From: Actinomycetospora lutea | Lineage (GTDB): Bacteria; Actinomycetota; Actinomycetes; Mycobacteriales; Pseudonocardiaceae | Reading direction: 5' to 3' | Assembly (NCBI RefSeq): GCF_028737205.1 | Contig: NZ_JAQZAL010000007.1 | Coordinates: 1 to 64,000, forward strand | DNA length: 64,000 nt | Translations under genes and position numbers: made by a program | In this document: positions 47,813 through 56,240 of the stretch, piece after piece | How the letters are laid out: the number at the start of each line of letters is the position of its first letter | How positions within the stretch are numbered: position 1 is the stretch's first letter | Notes under the pieces: generated by a model | What the model was told of the DNA's origin: nothing | The model's input: the letters and a program-made list of their open reading frames with translations, nothing else | Databases searched by the model: none

Positions 47813-49074
47813 CCGCCCTCGAGCACACCCGACGCCTCGAGCACCGCTCCGGGCGCACCCGCGGCCCCGGCGCCCACCGCCCCGGGCTATTCGCCCGGCT
47901 CCGCGGCGAGCGCGCCCGCCGCGACTACGAAGCCTCCGTCTTGGCGTTCGCCGCCTCCCTCAAGGCGGCGTTCCGCGAGGCCTGCACCGGCATCGCCCTC
48001 TGCCAGTACGTCCACGTCGCCGCCGGCGTCACGATCCGCACGCCTCGGGTCGGGGAAGTCCGCCTCGGCCCACCCACCTCGTTCACCGTCGAACTCATGG
48101 CCGGCCAGGAACCGGCCGACTTCACCAAGGGCGAGAACGGCGCCCGCCTCGCCCACACCCTCGGCGCCCACGCCCTGCGGGTCGAACCGATCGCCGGGCG
48201 CTGGGTGCGACTCCACCTGCTCGACGCCGACCCACTGCGCGACGGCTTCGGCCTCCCGCCGGTGACCGTGACCTCCGGTGCCGAGTCGGTGATCCTCGGC
48301 CGCACCGAGGACGCCACCACCCTCGGCCACGCCCTCACCGACCCTGCCCACCTCGCGGTGCAGGGCATGAACGGCTCCGGCAAGTCGGTGTTCACCTACG
48401 GGCTGCTCGCCCAGCTCGCCGCCGCCCCCGACGTCCTCGTGACCGGCTCGGACATCACCGGACTACTGCTGGGCCGCGCCTGGGACGACACCGCCCACCG
48501 CCCGCACCAAGTCGTCGGAACCGGCGACATCGCCGCCCACGCCGTCCTCCTGGAAGACCTGGTCGCCAAGATGGACCGCCGCCTGGAGACCATCCCGCCG
48601 CGCCGGGACAAGATCGACCCGACGGCGAGCGCTCCGACCGTCCTCGTCGTGCTGGAGGAGTTCCCCGGCCTGCTGCGGGCTGCCGACGGGCTACCGAAGC
48701 CCAAGCGCGGCGAGGGCATCCCGGTCGGCGAGCGCATCCGCACCGCCGTGCTGCGGCTGCTCTCCGAGGGCCGCAAGGCCGCGTTCCGGGTCCTGATGCT
48801 GGCCCAGCGCTTTGAGGCCACCGCCGTCGGCGGCGGCTACGCCCGCGACCAGTTCGCCCTCCGGCTGTCGTTCCGCGTCCCGGCGGACTCACTGGAGATG
48901 CTCCACGGCACCGACGCCCGGGCCCTCGGGCAGGAGCACGCCAACGCGGACCCCGGCGTCGCCTACCTCTCCGGGCTCGGCCGCGACTGCGAGCGCATCC
49001 GCGTGGCCTACCTCGGCGACTACAGCGAGTACTGCGACCGCATCGCCGCGCACGGACGGCGGGCCCACCGATGA
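47809..49074 (+). CDS. FtsK/SpoIIIE-type conjugative DNA translocase (TraB/TraSA-like)
   Basis: A 421-residue motor that moves double-stranded DNA between hyphal cells in AICE transfer. Walker A QGMNGSGKSVFTYG lies near residue 186 and Walker B TVLVVLEEFPGL near 283. The C-terminal part continues the RecA-like fold (VLMLAQRFEATAVGGGYARD). Unlike chromosomal FtsK it lacks N-terminal membrane helices. ATG 47809 overlaps whiB and its stop overlaps the next gene, both by 4 nt. Confidence 0.87.
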   Translation: MTALEHTRRLEHRSGRTRGPGAHRPGLFARLRGERARRDYEASVLAFAASLKAAFREACTGIALCQYVHVAAGVTIRTPRVGEVRLGPPTSFTVELMAGQEPADFTKGENGARLAHTLGAHALRVEPIAGRWVRLHLLDADPLRDGFGLPPVTVTSGAESVILGRTEDATTLGHALTDPAHLAVQGMNGSGKSVFTYGLLAQLAAAPDVLVTGSDITGLLLGRAWDDTAHRPHQVVGTGDIAAHAVLLEDLVAKMDRRLETIPPRRDKIDPTASAPTVLVVLEEFPGLLRAADGLPKPKRGEGIPVGERIRTAVLRLLSEGRKAAFRVLMLAQRFEATAVGGGYARDQFALRLSFRVPADSLEMLHGTDARALGQEHANADPGVAYLSGLGRDCERIRVAYLGDYSEYCDRIAAHGRRAHR

Positions 49075-49301
49075 ACCTTATCGCCATCGTCATCATCACC
49101 GGCCTCGTCACCGCGCTCCTGATCAAGAGCCGCCGCGCCGCCCCGGCGCTCGTCTCCGGCGTCGTGACCCTCGTGCTGCTGTTCGCCGCCTTCCCCACCC
49201 TCGGGCCCGCCGTGTCCAGCAGCGCCGGCGAGTTCGCCCACCAGCTCGGCGCCGCGACCGACCGCGCCGCCGACGTCCCGCCGCAGGAGGTCCAGCGATG
49301 A
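49071..49301 (+). CDS. Small two-TM protein of the transfer operon (Spd-like)
   Basis: A 76-residue protein with two hydrophobic helices (LIAIVIITGLVTALLI and LVSGVVTLVLLFAAF) and a short soluble tail. It overlaps genes on both sides by 4 nt. Size and position fit the small membrane spread proteins of AICEs; no specific homologue can be named. Confidence 0.7.
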   Translation: MNLIAIVIITGLVTALLIKSRRAAPALVSGVVTLVLLFAAFPTLGPAVSSSAGEFAHQLGAATDRAADVPPQEVQR

Positions 49302-49648
49302 CCAACCTCCTGGCCCGCGACATTGAGCGCGCCGCCGACGCTGTCCGCAGCGCCAACCACGCGACCATGCGCGGCGTCCTCGACGGGCCCCAGTCGGCCG
49401 TCGTCGTCGGCAACCTCGTCGAGCTGGCCCGGCGCCTCCCCCAGGTCCTCGACTTCCTGGCGCGATCGCTGCGTCGCGCCGACCCCGTCGAGCACTACGA
49501 CGACCGTGGCGCTGATGTCGCCTGGCTGCTCCAGCTCGCCGGAGCCGAGGTCGACGAGGCCCGCGCCGCGCTCGGCGGCGCCGCCGGCCACCTCACCCAC
49601 GCCCACAACCACCTCGGCCACCTCGGCCGCCGGCTCTCGGAGGACTGA
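49298..49648 (+). CDS. Hypothetical helical protein of the transfer operon
   Basis: A 116-residue protein that is mostly helical (LLARDIERAADAVRSANHAT; VVGNLVELARRLPQVLDFLA) with a His-rich C-terminal stretch (HLTHAHNHLGHLG). It starts with ATG overlapping the previous stop and ends 3 nt before xis. Function is unknown. Confidence 0.7.
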   Translation: MTNLLARDIERAADAVRSANHATMRGVLDGPQSAVVVGNLVELARRLPQVLDFLARSLRRADPVEHYDDRGADVAWLLQLAGAEVDEARAALGGAAGHLTHAHNHLGHLGRRLSED

Positions 49649-49651
49649 CCC

Positions 49652-49834
49652 ATGGACGCGCTGCTCTACACCGCCGAGGAAGCCGCCGAACTGCTCAAGA
49701 TCAGCCGGTGCAAGGTCTACGACCTGCTACGCAACCACGACCTCCGCTCGGTCAAGATCGGCGGCTCGCGGCGCATCCCGCGCGGTGCGCTGGAGGAGTA
49801 CGTCGCCCGCCTGCTCGACATGGAGCCCGCCTGA
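49652..49834 (+). CDS. xis: Excisionase (MerR-like HTH, Xis)
   Basis: A 60-residue DNA-bending protein with a helix-turn-helix of the HTH_17 type: LYTAEEAAELLKISRCKVYD and VKIGGSRRIPRGALEEYV. It directs the integrase toward excision. Its stop and the int start share a base (TGATG), so the two are coupled. Confidence 0.9.
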   Translation: MDALLYTAEEAAELLKISRCKVYDLLRNHDLRSVKIGGSRRIPRGALEEYVARLLDMEPA

Positions 49835-51057
49835 TGGCCGGCGAGAAGCGGCCCCGGCGCGCCAACGGGGAGGGGTCGATCTACCAGCGCTCCAGCGACG
49901 GCAAGTGGGTCGGGAGCGCCTACGTCTACACCTCGACGGGGCAGATCAAGCGGCGGCCGGTGTACGGGTCGAGCTTCGATGAGGTCCGGGCCAAGCTCGA
50001 CGAGCGCAAGGTCAACTCGGCCCACGGCATCCCGGTCCCGGACCGCTCCTACAGCGTCGCGCAGTGGTTCGAGCGCTGGCTGGTCACCGTCCGCGAGGAA
50101 CGCCGGCCCACGACGTACGTCGGCTACGAGAACGCCGTCCGGCTCTACATCGTCCCGGGCCTGGGCCGGAAGGCACTCCCCCGGCTCACGGCGGCGCACG
50201 TCCGCGCGTTCATGGCCGGCGTCCGCGAACGGTGCCTGTGCTGTATGCACGGCCTTGACCTTCGCCGACCCGAGGAGGACCGCTGCTGCTCGGTCGGACG
50301 CTGCTGCGCGCGCCGGCCATCCCAGCGTCAGGTCCAGTACGTCCACGCCGTGCTCCGCAACGGCCTCGCGGCCGCCGAGCGCGAGGAGCTGGTGACGCGC
50401 AACGTCGCCAAGCTCGTCCGCGTCTCGGTCCCGCGCTACAAGGTCGGGAAGGGCCTCACGGTCGCGCAGGCGCACAAGCTGCTGCAGGCGGCCAAGGGCC
50501 GACGCCATTACGCGCTCTACGTCGTCGCGGCGACGCTCGGGTTGCGCCACGGCGAGCTGCTCGGGCTCCGCTGGCAGGACGTCGACTTCGAGCGCGCCAC
50601 GGTGACGATCGCGCAGACCGTCCAGCGCGCAGCAGGTCGGCTCTACGTCGGCGAGGCCAAGACCGAGGCGTCCGAGGCGACCATCCCGCTGCCCAAGGTC
50701 ACCCGGCGCGTCCTGGAGGAGCACCACGCCCGGCAGGACGAGGAGCGCGCGACGGCCGGCGACGCCTGGCAGGAACGCGGCCTCGTGTTCGCATCGACCG
50801 TCGGCACGCCCACCGAGCCCCGGAACCTCGGCCGCGACTTCGAGCGCGTGCGGGAGCTGGCCGGCATGCCCGACGTCCGCCTCCACGACCTGCGGCACAC
50901 CGTCGTCAGCCTGCTGCTCGACCTCGGCACACCGCCGCACGTCGTCCAGGCCATCGCCCGCCACGCCCACATCGACGTGACCATGGCGATCTACGCCCAC
51001 ACGAACCTCGACGCGATGCGCCAGGCCCTCGACGCCATCGAGTGGAGAGAGCTGTGA
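49834..51057 (+). CDS. int: Tyrosine site-specific integrase
   Basis: A 407-residue recombinase. An Arg-rich N-terminal arm-binding domain (NGEGSIYQRSSDGKWVG) comes first, then a SAM-like core-binding domain interrupted by a Cys-rich insert (ERCLCCMHG, CCSVGRCCARR, about 130-160). The catalytic domain has Arg (TLGLRHGELLGLRW), HxxR (LHDLRHTVVS), a second His (ARHAHIDV) and the nucleophile in AIYAHTN near 387. The Cys insert is common in pSAM2-like integrases and may bind zinc. It acts at the att sites in tRNA-Thr. Confidence 0.93.
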   Translation: MAGEKRPRRANGEGSIYQRSSDGKWVGSAYVYTSTGQIKRRPVYGSSFDEVRAKLDERKVNSAHGIPVPDRSYSVAQWFERWLVTVREERRPTTYVGYENAVRLYIVPGLGRKALPRLTAAHVRAFMAGVRERCLCCMHGLDLRRPEEDRCCSVGRCCARRPSQRQVQYVHAVLRNGLAAAEREELVTRNVAKLVRVSVPRYKVGKGLTVAQAHKLLQAAKGRRHYALYVVAATLGLRHGELLGLRWQDVDFERATVTIAQTVQRAAGRLYVGEAKTEASEATIPLPKVTRRVLEEHHARQDEERATAGDAWQERGLVFASTVGTPTEPRNLGRDFERVRELAGMPDVRLHDLRHTVVSLLLDLGTPPHVVQAIARHAHIDVTMAIYAHTNLDAMRQALDAIEWREL

Positions 51058-51141
51058 GGGCGTTCCGGTGCCAGTGGACAGAAAGCTGTGGAGTCGCGGA
51101 TTCGCTGACTACGCTGAGGCCTTCCAGTTGCGTGCGGAAGT

Positions 51142-51732
51142 ATGGCGTTCATCGGGCTTCTGGTCGAGGGGGCGAGCACGGTGCTCAACTCGCTGGGACC
51201 GTTCGACTCGTGGGGGACTGTCGTTCCGCGGTCGGACGGGAGTGTTGGGTTCTTAGGGCGCCACGGTCTGTGCATGTGGCGTCTCCCCACGTCTCCATGG
51301 GACGACCAGCCAGCACCTCCGGTCGGGTCGTTCTACAACCTTCAAACCGGAGAGGTCGTCCTGCCCCGCGCGATGCGACTCGCGGCGGAGTTCCTCGGCG
51401 AACTGGATGCAACCGAGGTGGGCGAACTGCTGAACGAGCAGCTCGTGCCGCCGCGCGCACGCAGAGCTACCCACGACGTCGTTTCGCGGCTACACGAAGT
51501 TACGGGCTTGACCCCGCTTCAAGCGCAATGCTTCGTCGCCTCGTTCGTCTGGATCGTGGTCTTCCTTGCGCTGAGCCTCGGCGCATTGGAGTACCCCGAC
51601 CTAGCGGAACAGATGAACGATCTTCTTGGTCTGAATGCCTTTACTCTCGCCAGCGCGGCGGGCGCCTTCGCAGGCTTCGCAGTGCGGGCCGCCACCGAGC
51701 GGAAGCCCCCGGCCCCACCAGGTGGCGACTGA
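51142..51732 (+). CDS. Element-borne membrane protein of unknown function beside int
   Basis: A 196-residue protein. The N-terminal ~110 residues are soluble and beta-rich (GSFYNLQTGEVVLPRAMRLA). The C-terminal part has two hydrophobic helices (FVASFVWIVVFLALSLGAL and FTLASAAGAFAGFAVRAA). Base composition is lower in GC and codon use differs from the transfer genes. Its stop abuts the right arm-type repeat. Position between int and attR is where AICEs and prophages often carry cargo; no family was recognised. Confidence 0.6.
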   Translation: MAFIGLLVEGASTVLNSLGPFDSWGTVVPRSDGSVGFLGRHGLCMWRLPTSPWDDQPAPPVGSFYNLQTGEVVLPRAMRLAAEFLGELDATEVGELLNEQLVPPRARRATHDVVSRLHEVTGLTPLQAQCFVASFVWIVVFLALSLGALEYPDLAEQMNDLLGLNAFTLASAAGAFAGFAVRAATERKPPAPPGGD

Positions 51733-51763
51733 CTGCCGTTGCTACACGCGTTGCTACATCGCG
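51733..51763 (+). promoter_or_regulatory. Putative integrase/excisionase arm site, right end
   Basis: CTGCCGTTGCTACACG, then TTGCTACATCGCG. It matches 39714-39743 except for three substitutions and one added base. It lies 32 bp inside attR. Confidence 0.6.
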
Positions 51764-51794
51764 ATCATGGTCCGGGCGGTGCACCCGGTCTGAC

Positions 51795-51841
51795 CTGGAG
51801 CCGGCGCGGGGAATCGAACCCCGGACCTTTCGCTTACAAGG
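51795..51841 (+). repeat. attR, 47 bp, within the intact tRNA-Thr gene
   Basis: Identical to attL (39579-39625). It spans the anticodon loop to just beyond the tRNA 3' end. Because this side keeps the 5' half, the tRNA is functional after integration. Confidence 0.93.
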
Positions 51842-51871
51842 CGAGCGCTCTGCCGATTGAGCTACGCCGGC
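51799..51871 (-). tRNA. tRNA-Thr (anticodon TGT)
   Basis: The minus strand folds as a full cloverleaf: acceptor GCCGGCG/CGCCGGC, D arm GCTC...AGAGC, anticodon stem CTCGC/GCGAA with loop CTTGTAA (anticodon TGT, reads ACA), variable AGGTC and T arm CGGGG-TTCGATT-CCCCG, with discriminator T. CCA is not encoded. It is the integration target of the AICE. Confidence 0.95.
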
Positions 51872-51873
51872 AC

Positions 51874-52057
51874 GGACGCCCATGGTACGAGGGTCCGCCG
51901 GCGCCCGAGACCCCGCCCACAGGTGCGGGCACGTAGCCTCGCCGGTCGGCACGGTGGACGGGCGGGGGCCGCCGCCGGACCCGTCGAGGTGGGACGTGGC
52001 GCACGCCCCCGTCCGGCAACCACGATCGACTCCCGCGCGTCTGGGCAGGTGGCCGTG
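51874..52057. other. Intergenic region between tRNA-Thr and the exporter gene
   Basis: About 180 bp containing the tRNA promoter (minus direction) and the presumed exporter promoter. The open frame entering from the left is not supported by composition. Nothing else was recognised. Confidence 0.45.
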
Positions 52058-53587
52058 ATGAAGTTTCCCGGGATGCCCGGTCCGCGGTCCGAGCATCCCG
52101 ATGAGCAGGGAGAGGAAGGTCCGCCCGTGGGGGTGGCCCAGCGAGCCCGCGGCTCGCTCCGTCGACAGTTCCCCGTGGACGACATCCGTCGTGCCGCCGT
52201 GGACGCGCCCACCGTGCGCGACAACCTCCTGCCGGCGATCACCGGCCCGGAGGTCGCCGACGACACGCTGGTGCTGCGCGTGCTCGACCTCGCGCTGCGC
52301 ATCGGCGAGGTGCAGATGGCCTCCGGCGCCGGGGCGGCGGTCGCGCACGACACGATGCTCGCGATCGCGAGCGCGTACGGCCTGCCCGCCTGCGACGTCG
52401 ACATCGCGTTCTCGACGATCACCATGTGCTGTCACCGCGGCAACGAGGCCGGCCCGGTGACCACCATGCGCAACGTCCGCTACCGGACCCAGGACTACAC
52501 CCGGCTCACCGAGGTCGACGACATCATCGGCGCGATCGTCGACCGCGAGGAGCCGATGCGCGTCGAGGACGCCATCACCCGCCTGGGCAACGCGGTGCGC
52601 GCACCGCACCCGTACCCGCGGTTCGTGGCCGGCATCGCCCGGTCGCTGTTCGCGGGCGCGGTCGCGTTCCTGCTCGGCGGCGGGCTCTTCGTCGCCGTCC
52701 TGGCGGCGGTCGCCACCGGGGTCATCTGGGGCATCGCCCGCTGGTTGGGGCGGCGCCGGGTGCCGATGTTCTTCCAGCAGATCGTCGGCGCGGCCATCGT
52801 GACGCTGTCCGCGACGAGCTTCGCCGCGTCCGGGACGCTCGAGGACTCCCCCGCCTTCGTCATCGCGGCCGGCATCGTCGTGCTGCTCTCGGGCCTGTCG
52901 CTGGTCGGCCTGGTGCAGGACGCCATCTCCGGCTTCCCCCTCACGGCCGCCGGGCGCGCCGTCGAGGTCGTGCTCGCCTCGGCGGGGCTGCTCGTCGGCG
53001 TCGTCGTCAGCATCAAGCTCGTCGGCGCGGTGCTGGGCACCGACGCCGGCGCCTACGCGGCCGTGGTGCCCCCGAGCCCGGCGCCGTCGCTGCACCCGAT
53101 CTCGCTGCTCGCCGCCGCGGCGGCCGGCATGCTGTTCGCCCTGTCGGCCTACTCTCCGTGGCGCTCGCTGCCGTTCGCGGCGCTCGCCGGGGCCGTGGCG
53201 TGGGGCGGGTACGCGCTGCTCGGCATCCTGGGCGCCGGCGAGGTCGTCGCCGCGGCCCTCGCGGCGGCCGCGCTCGGCCTCGTCGCGATGATCCTGCCCC
53301 GGATGCTGGGTACACCCCCGCTGGTGCTGGTGATCGCCGGGATCACGCCGCTCCTGCCCGGCCTCACGATGTACCGCGGGTTCTCCCAGCTCGCGTACGG
53401 CAGTGTTGCGGTGGGTGCGGTGACGATCCTGCTGGCCCTGACCTTCGGACTCGCTCTCGCGGCCGGGGTCTCGGTCGGGGAGCAGGTCGGCTGGCCCCTG
53501 CAGCGGCTCGCCCGCCGTCTGCTGCCCGGAGTCTCCGCGGAGGACAGAGAACGTGACGCACGCCGAGGACGCCCGCGGGTCTTCTGA
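52058..53587 (+). CDS. Threonine/serine exporter (ThrE family)
   Basis: A 509-residue membrane protein. The N-terminal half has the ThrE cytoplasmic domain ([31 protein letters not shown]), followed by about ten transmembrane helices and an ending [11 protein letters not shown] typical of the ThrB/C-type second half. It exports threonine and serine using the proton gradient. ATG 52058 (MKFPGMPGP) is preferred over an upstream extension that reads through the tRNA. The end overlaps otsA by 35 nt. Confidence 0.88.
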   Translation: MKFPGMPGPRSEHPDEQGEEGPPVGVAQRARGSLRRQFPVDDIRRAAVDAPTVRDNLLPAITGPEVADDTLVLRVLDLALRIGEVQMASGAGAAVAHDTMLAIASAYGLPACDVDIAFSTITMCCHRGNEAGPVTTMRNVRYRTQDYTRLTEVDDIIGAIVDREEPMRVEDAITRLGNAVRAPHPYPRFVAGIARSLFAGAVAFLLGGGLFVAVLAAVATGVIWGIARWLGRRRVPMFFQQIVGAAIVTLSATSFAASGTLEDSPAFVIAAGIVVLLSGLSLVGLVQDAISGFPLTAAGRAVEVVLASAGLLVGVVVSIKLVGAVLGTDAGAYAAVVPPSPAPSLHPISLLAAAAAGMLFALSAYSPWRSLPFAALAGAVAWGGYALLGILGAGEVVAAALAAAALGLVAMILPRMLGTPPLVLVIAGITPLLPGLTMYRGFSQLAYGSVAVGAVTILLALTFGLALAAGVSVGEQVGWPLQRLARRLLPGVSAEDRERDARRGRPRVF

Positions 53588-54983
53588 CCTGCTGGTGGTG
53601 GCCAACCGGTTGCCCTTCGACCTCCACGCCGACGGCGAGTGGCACCACAGCCCGGGCGGCCTGGTGACCGCCCTGGAGCCGACCCTGCGCGCCCGCGGCG
53701 GCGCGTGGGTCGGCTGGCCCGGCCTGCAGGACGCCGAGCCGGAGCCGTTCGACGAGGACGGGCTGTCGATCCGGCCGGTCCCGATCAGCGCCGACGAGGT
53801 CGCCGCCTACTACGAGGGCTTCGCCAACGCGACGCTCTGGCCGCTCTACCACGACGTCGTCGCGACCCCGCACTTCGACCGCTCCTGGTGGGAGGCCTAC
53901 CGGCGCGTCAACGAGCGCTTCGCTGACGCCGCGGCGGGCGCGGCGGCCGACGGGGCGACCGTGTGGGTGCAGGACTACCAGCTCCAGCTCGTCCCGCGCC
54001 TGCTCCGCGAGCGCCGGCCGGACCTGCGGATCGGCTTCTTCCTGCACATCCCGTTCCCGCCGGTCGAGCTGTTCGCCCAGCTCCCCTGGCGCCGGGAACT
54101 GGTCGAGGGCCTGCTCGGGGCGGACGTCGTCGGGTTCCAGACCGCCGGGGGTGCCGAGAACTTCCGCCGCGTGACGACCCGCCTGACCGACGCGAGCGCC
54201 GACGACGTGCCCATCACCGTCGGCGGCCGCCCGGGACACGTGACGGCGCCGGACGGGCGCACGATCACCATCGGGGCCCACCCGATCTCCGTGGACGCCG
54301 CCGACCTGGAGGCCATCGCGCGCTCGGATGCTACCGTCGAGCGGGCGGAGGCGCTGCGCCACGAGCTCGGCGACCCCCGCACGGTGCTGCTCGGTGTCGA
54401 CCGCCTCGACTACACCAAGGGCATCGACGTGCGCCTGCAGGCGTTCGCCGAGGTCCTGCGCGACCACCGTCTCGACCCGGCCGAGACCGTGCTGATCCAG
54501 GTCGCGACGCCGAGCCGCGAGCGCGTCGAGCACTACGCCGAGACGCGCGACGACATCGAGCTCACCGTCGGGCGGATCAACGGCGAGTACGCCTCGATCG
54601 GGCACACCGTCGTGCACTACGTGCACCAGGCGACCCCGCGCGAGGAGCTCGTCGCCTTCTTCCGCGCCGCCGACGTCATGCTCGTGACGCCCTACCGCGA
54701 CGGGATGAACCTCGTCGCCAAGGAGTACGTCGCCAGCCGCCCGGACGGCGGCGGCGCGCTGGTGCTCTCCGAGTTCACGGGCGCGGCCGACGAGCTCGGC
54801 GAGGGCGCGTTCCTCGTCAACCCGCACGACCTCGACGCGGTCGCCGACGCGATCGTGGCGGCGGCCTCGCAAGACGCCGAGGAGGGCCGCCGGCGCATGG
54901 GCCGGATGCACGAGCAGGTGCTCGAGCACGACGTCGAGCGCTGGGCCGCCGGGTTCCTCGAGGCCCTGGGCGTCGCGACCTGA
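53553..54983 (+). CDS. otsA: Trehalose-6-phosphate synthase (GT20)
   Basis: Makes trehalose 6-phosphate from UDP-glucose and glucose 6-phosphate for osmotic and stress protection. The 476-residue GT-B enzyme has [12 protein letters not shown] and [10 protein letters not shown] at the N-terminus, [35 protein letters not shown], and [17 protein letters not shown] 53553 lies inside the exporter gene, with GGAGGA upstream. Its phosphatase partner otsB is not in view. The end is 2 nt from a convergent LacI gene. Confidence 0.95.
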   Translation: MTHAEDARGSSDLLVVANRLPFDLHADGEWHHSPGGLVTALEPTLRARGGAWVGWPGLQDAEPEPFDEDGLSIRPVPISADEVAAYYEGFANATLWPLYHDVVATPHFDRSWWEAYRRVNERFADAAAGAAADGATVWVQDYQLQLVPRLLRERRPDLRIGFFLHIPFPPVELFAQLPWRRELVEGLLGADVVGFQTAGGAENFRRVTTRLTDASADDVPITVGGRPGHVTAPDGRTITIGAHPISVDAADLEAIARSDATVERAEALRHELGDPRTVLLGVDRLDYTKGIDVRLQAFAEVLRDHRLDPAETVLIQVATPSRERVEHYAETRDDIELTVGRINGEYASIGHTVVHYVHQATPREELVAFFRAADVMLVTPYRDGMNLVAKEYVASRPDGGGALVLSEFTGAADELGEGAFLVNPHDLDAVADAIVAAASQDAEEGRRRMGRMHEQVLEHDVERWAAGFLEALGVAT

Positions 54984-54985
54984 CC

Positions 54986-56074
54986 TCAGGACCCGCGGGC
55001 CGGCCCCGACGTCGCCCGGGCGAGGAGCTCGGTGGGCAGCAGGAGGGTCCGCGAGCGCTGGCGGTCGCCGCGGTCGAGCAGGAGCTCGCCGGCGGCCCGG
55101 CCCTTGTCCAGGGTCGGCTGGCGGATCGTCGTCAGCTCCGCGCGCTCGGCGGCGGGCACGCCGTCGAACCCGGTCACGGTGAGCTCGTCGGGCACCGCCC
55201 GGCCGGCCTCGCGGGCGTGGCGCAGCGCGCCGAGCGCGAGGATGTCCGAGGTGCACACGAGCGCGGTGACGTCGTGCTGGGCGAGCAGCTGCTCGGCGGC
55301 CGAGGCGCCCGCCGACTCGCTGTGGTCGTAGCGCTCGACCACCGGCACCCGCGACCAGTCGACGCCGGCCTCCGCGAAGCCCTCGCGCAGCCCGGCGAGG
55401 CGGCGGCGCTGGACCTCGTAGCGGGCGCGCTGCTGGCGCTCGACGCTCGCGAAGCCGTCGTTGCGGTCGGTCGACAGGCGCATGCAGAGCACGCCCACGT
55501 CGCGGTGCCCGAGCCCGGCGAGGTGGCGGGCCATGTCGACCATGGCGGCGTGGTCGTCGATGCCGACGCGGTCGACGTCGGGGACCGCGGTCGGCTGGTC
55601 GCAGACGACGACGGGCACGGGGCGCTCGAGCACGGCGTGGAAGTTGTCGTCGTCGTCGGGCATCGAGTAGACGACGAAGCCGTCGACGCCCGCGCGTGCG
55701 ACGGCGCCGGGGTCGTCGGCCTCCGGGCTCACCGGGACGAGCAGCAGGCCCGAGCCGTTGTCCTCGCAGGCCAGCGCGAGGCCCTCGAGGAACTGCACGG
55801 CCACCGGGTCGCGGAACGCGTAGGAGAGGGCCTCGGTGAGCAGCAGGCCGACCGCCCCGGCCTTGCGGGTGCGCAGCGACCGGGCGACCGGGTCGGGGCC
55901 GGGATAGCCGAGGCGCCGGGCGGTGTCCAGCACGCGGCGCCGCAACGCCGGCGACAGCTGGTCGGGGCGGTTGTAGGCGTTCGACACCGTCGTCCGGGAC
56001 ACGCCCAGTTCCGCCGCCAGCGAGGCCAGCGTGGCGGTACGCCGCGACCGGCGCCCCTCGAGTGCCTCACCCAC
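54986..56074 (-). CDS. LacI family transcriptional regulator
   Basis: A 362-residue repressor. The N-terminal HTH (LASLAAELGVSRTTVSNAYN, then RPDQLSP) and hinge (LRRRVLDTARRLGYPGPDP) are intact. The periplasmic-binding-like domain follows, ending with TVTGFDGVPAAERAELTTIRQ (read in parts). GTG 56074 lies 6 nt after TACGTT, a leaderless pattern, and an ATCGA-N5-TCGAT palindrome overlaps that region, so autoregulation is likely. Targets may include otsA, which converges on it, but nothing shows this. Confidence 0.9.
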   Translation of the reverse strand: MGEALEGRRSRRTATLASLAAELGVSRTTVSNAYNRPDQLSPALRRRVLDTARRLGYPGPDPVARSLRTRKAGAVGLLLTEALSYAFRDPVAVQFLEGLALACEDNGSGLLLVPVSPEADDPGAVARAGVDGFVVYSMPDDDDNFHAVLERPVPVVVCDQPTAVPDVDRVGIDDHAAMVDMARHLAGLGHRDVGVLCMRLSTDRNDGFASVERQQRARYEVQRRRLAGLREGFAEAGVDWSRVPVVERYDHSESAGASAAEQLLAQHDVTALVCTSDILALGALRHAREAGRAVPDELTVTGFDGVPAAERAELTTIRQPTLDKGRAAGELLLDRGDRQRSRTLLLPTELLARATSGPARGS

Positions 56075-56085
56075 TGTCCGAACGT

Positions 56086-56100
56086 ATCGACTGTTTCGAT
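56086..56100. promoter_or_regulatory. Palindrome at the LacI gene promoter
   Basis: ATCGA-CTGTT-TCGAT, perfect 5 bp arms, directly upstream of the -10-like box of the LacI gene. LacI proteins often bind such palindromes to repress their own gene. Confidence 0.45.
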
Positions 56101-56184
56101 CTAGGGCCACTCCGGGCGACCGATGGGCGTCCGTGTGCGCCCGGTGTGACCTGGTCGGGGGAACCCGTGGCTCCCACTCGCAAT

Positions 56185-56199
56185 CGATAACCGTTATCG
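56185..56199. promoter_or_regulatory. Zur-type operator upstream of znuACB
   Basis: CGATAAC-C-GTTATCG, a perfect 7-1-7 palindrome, 42 bp before the znuA start. It resembles actinobacterial Zur sites built on GATAAnnnTTATC. Its position in front of a zinc uptake operon supports repression by Zur when zinc is plentiful. Confidence 0.75.
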
Positions 56200-56240
56200 T
56201 TTGCGGTCGACAGGCCCCACCGCCACCGAGGAGCTGCACC

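Larger units (their letters stand above)
39579..51841. mobile_element. Actinomycete integrative and conjugative element (AICE) in tRNA-Thr(TGT)
   Basis: About 12.2 kb bounded by identical 47 bp direct repeats that match the 3' part of tRNA-Thr. Gene order fits the pSAM2-type AICE plan: rep, Nudix/Pif-like gene divergent from a GntR/UTRA regulator, Pra-like gene, FtsK/TraB-like translocase, small transfer-type proteins, xis and int next to the intact tRNA. It adds a WhiB gene and two cargo regions, a three-gene ABC-3C-type operon (41.7-45.6 kb) and a membrane protein gene beside int. The cargo operon has lower GC (31 of 60 in 42661-42720 against 43 of 60 in 46201-46260). All core genes look intact, so the element may be mobile. 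Confidence 0.9.

Noticed and set aside
54986..56074. LacI-type gene as a trehalose repressor (TreR)
   Set aside because: It only converges on otsA; no operator near the otsA start supports the link.
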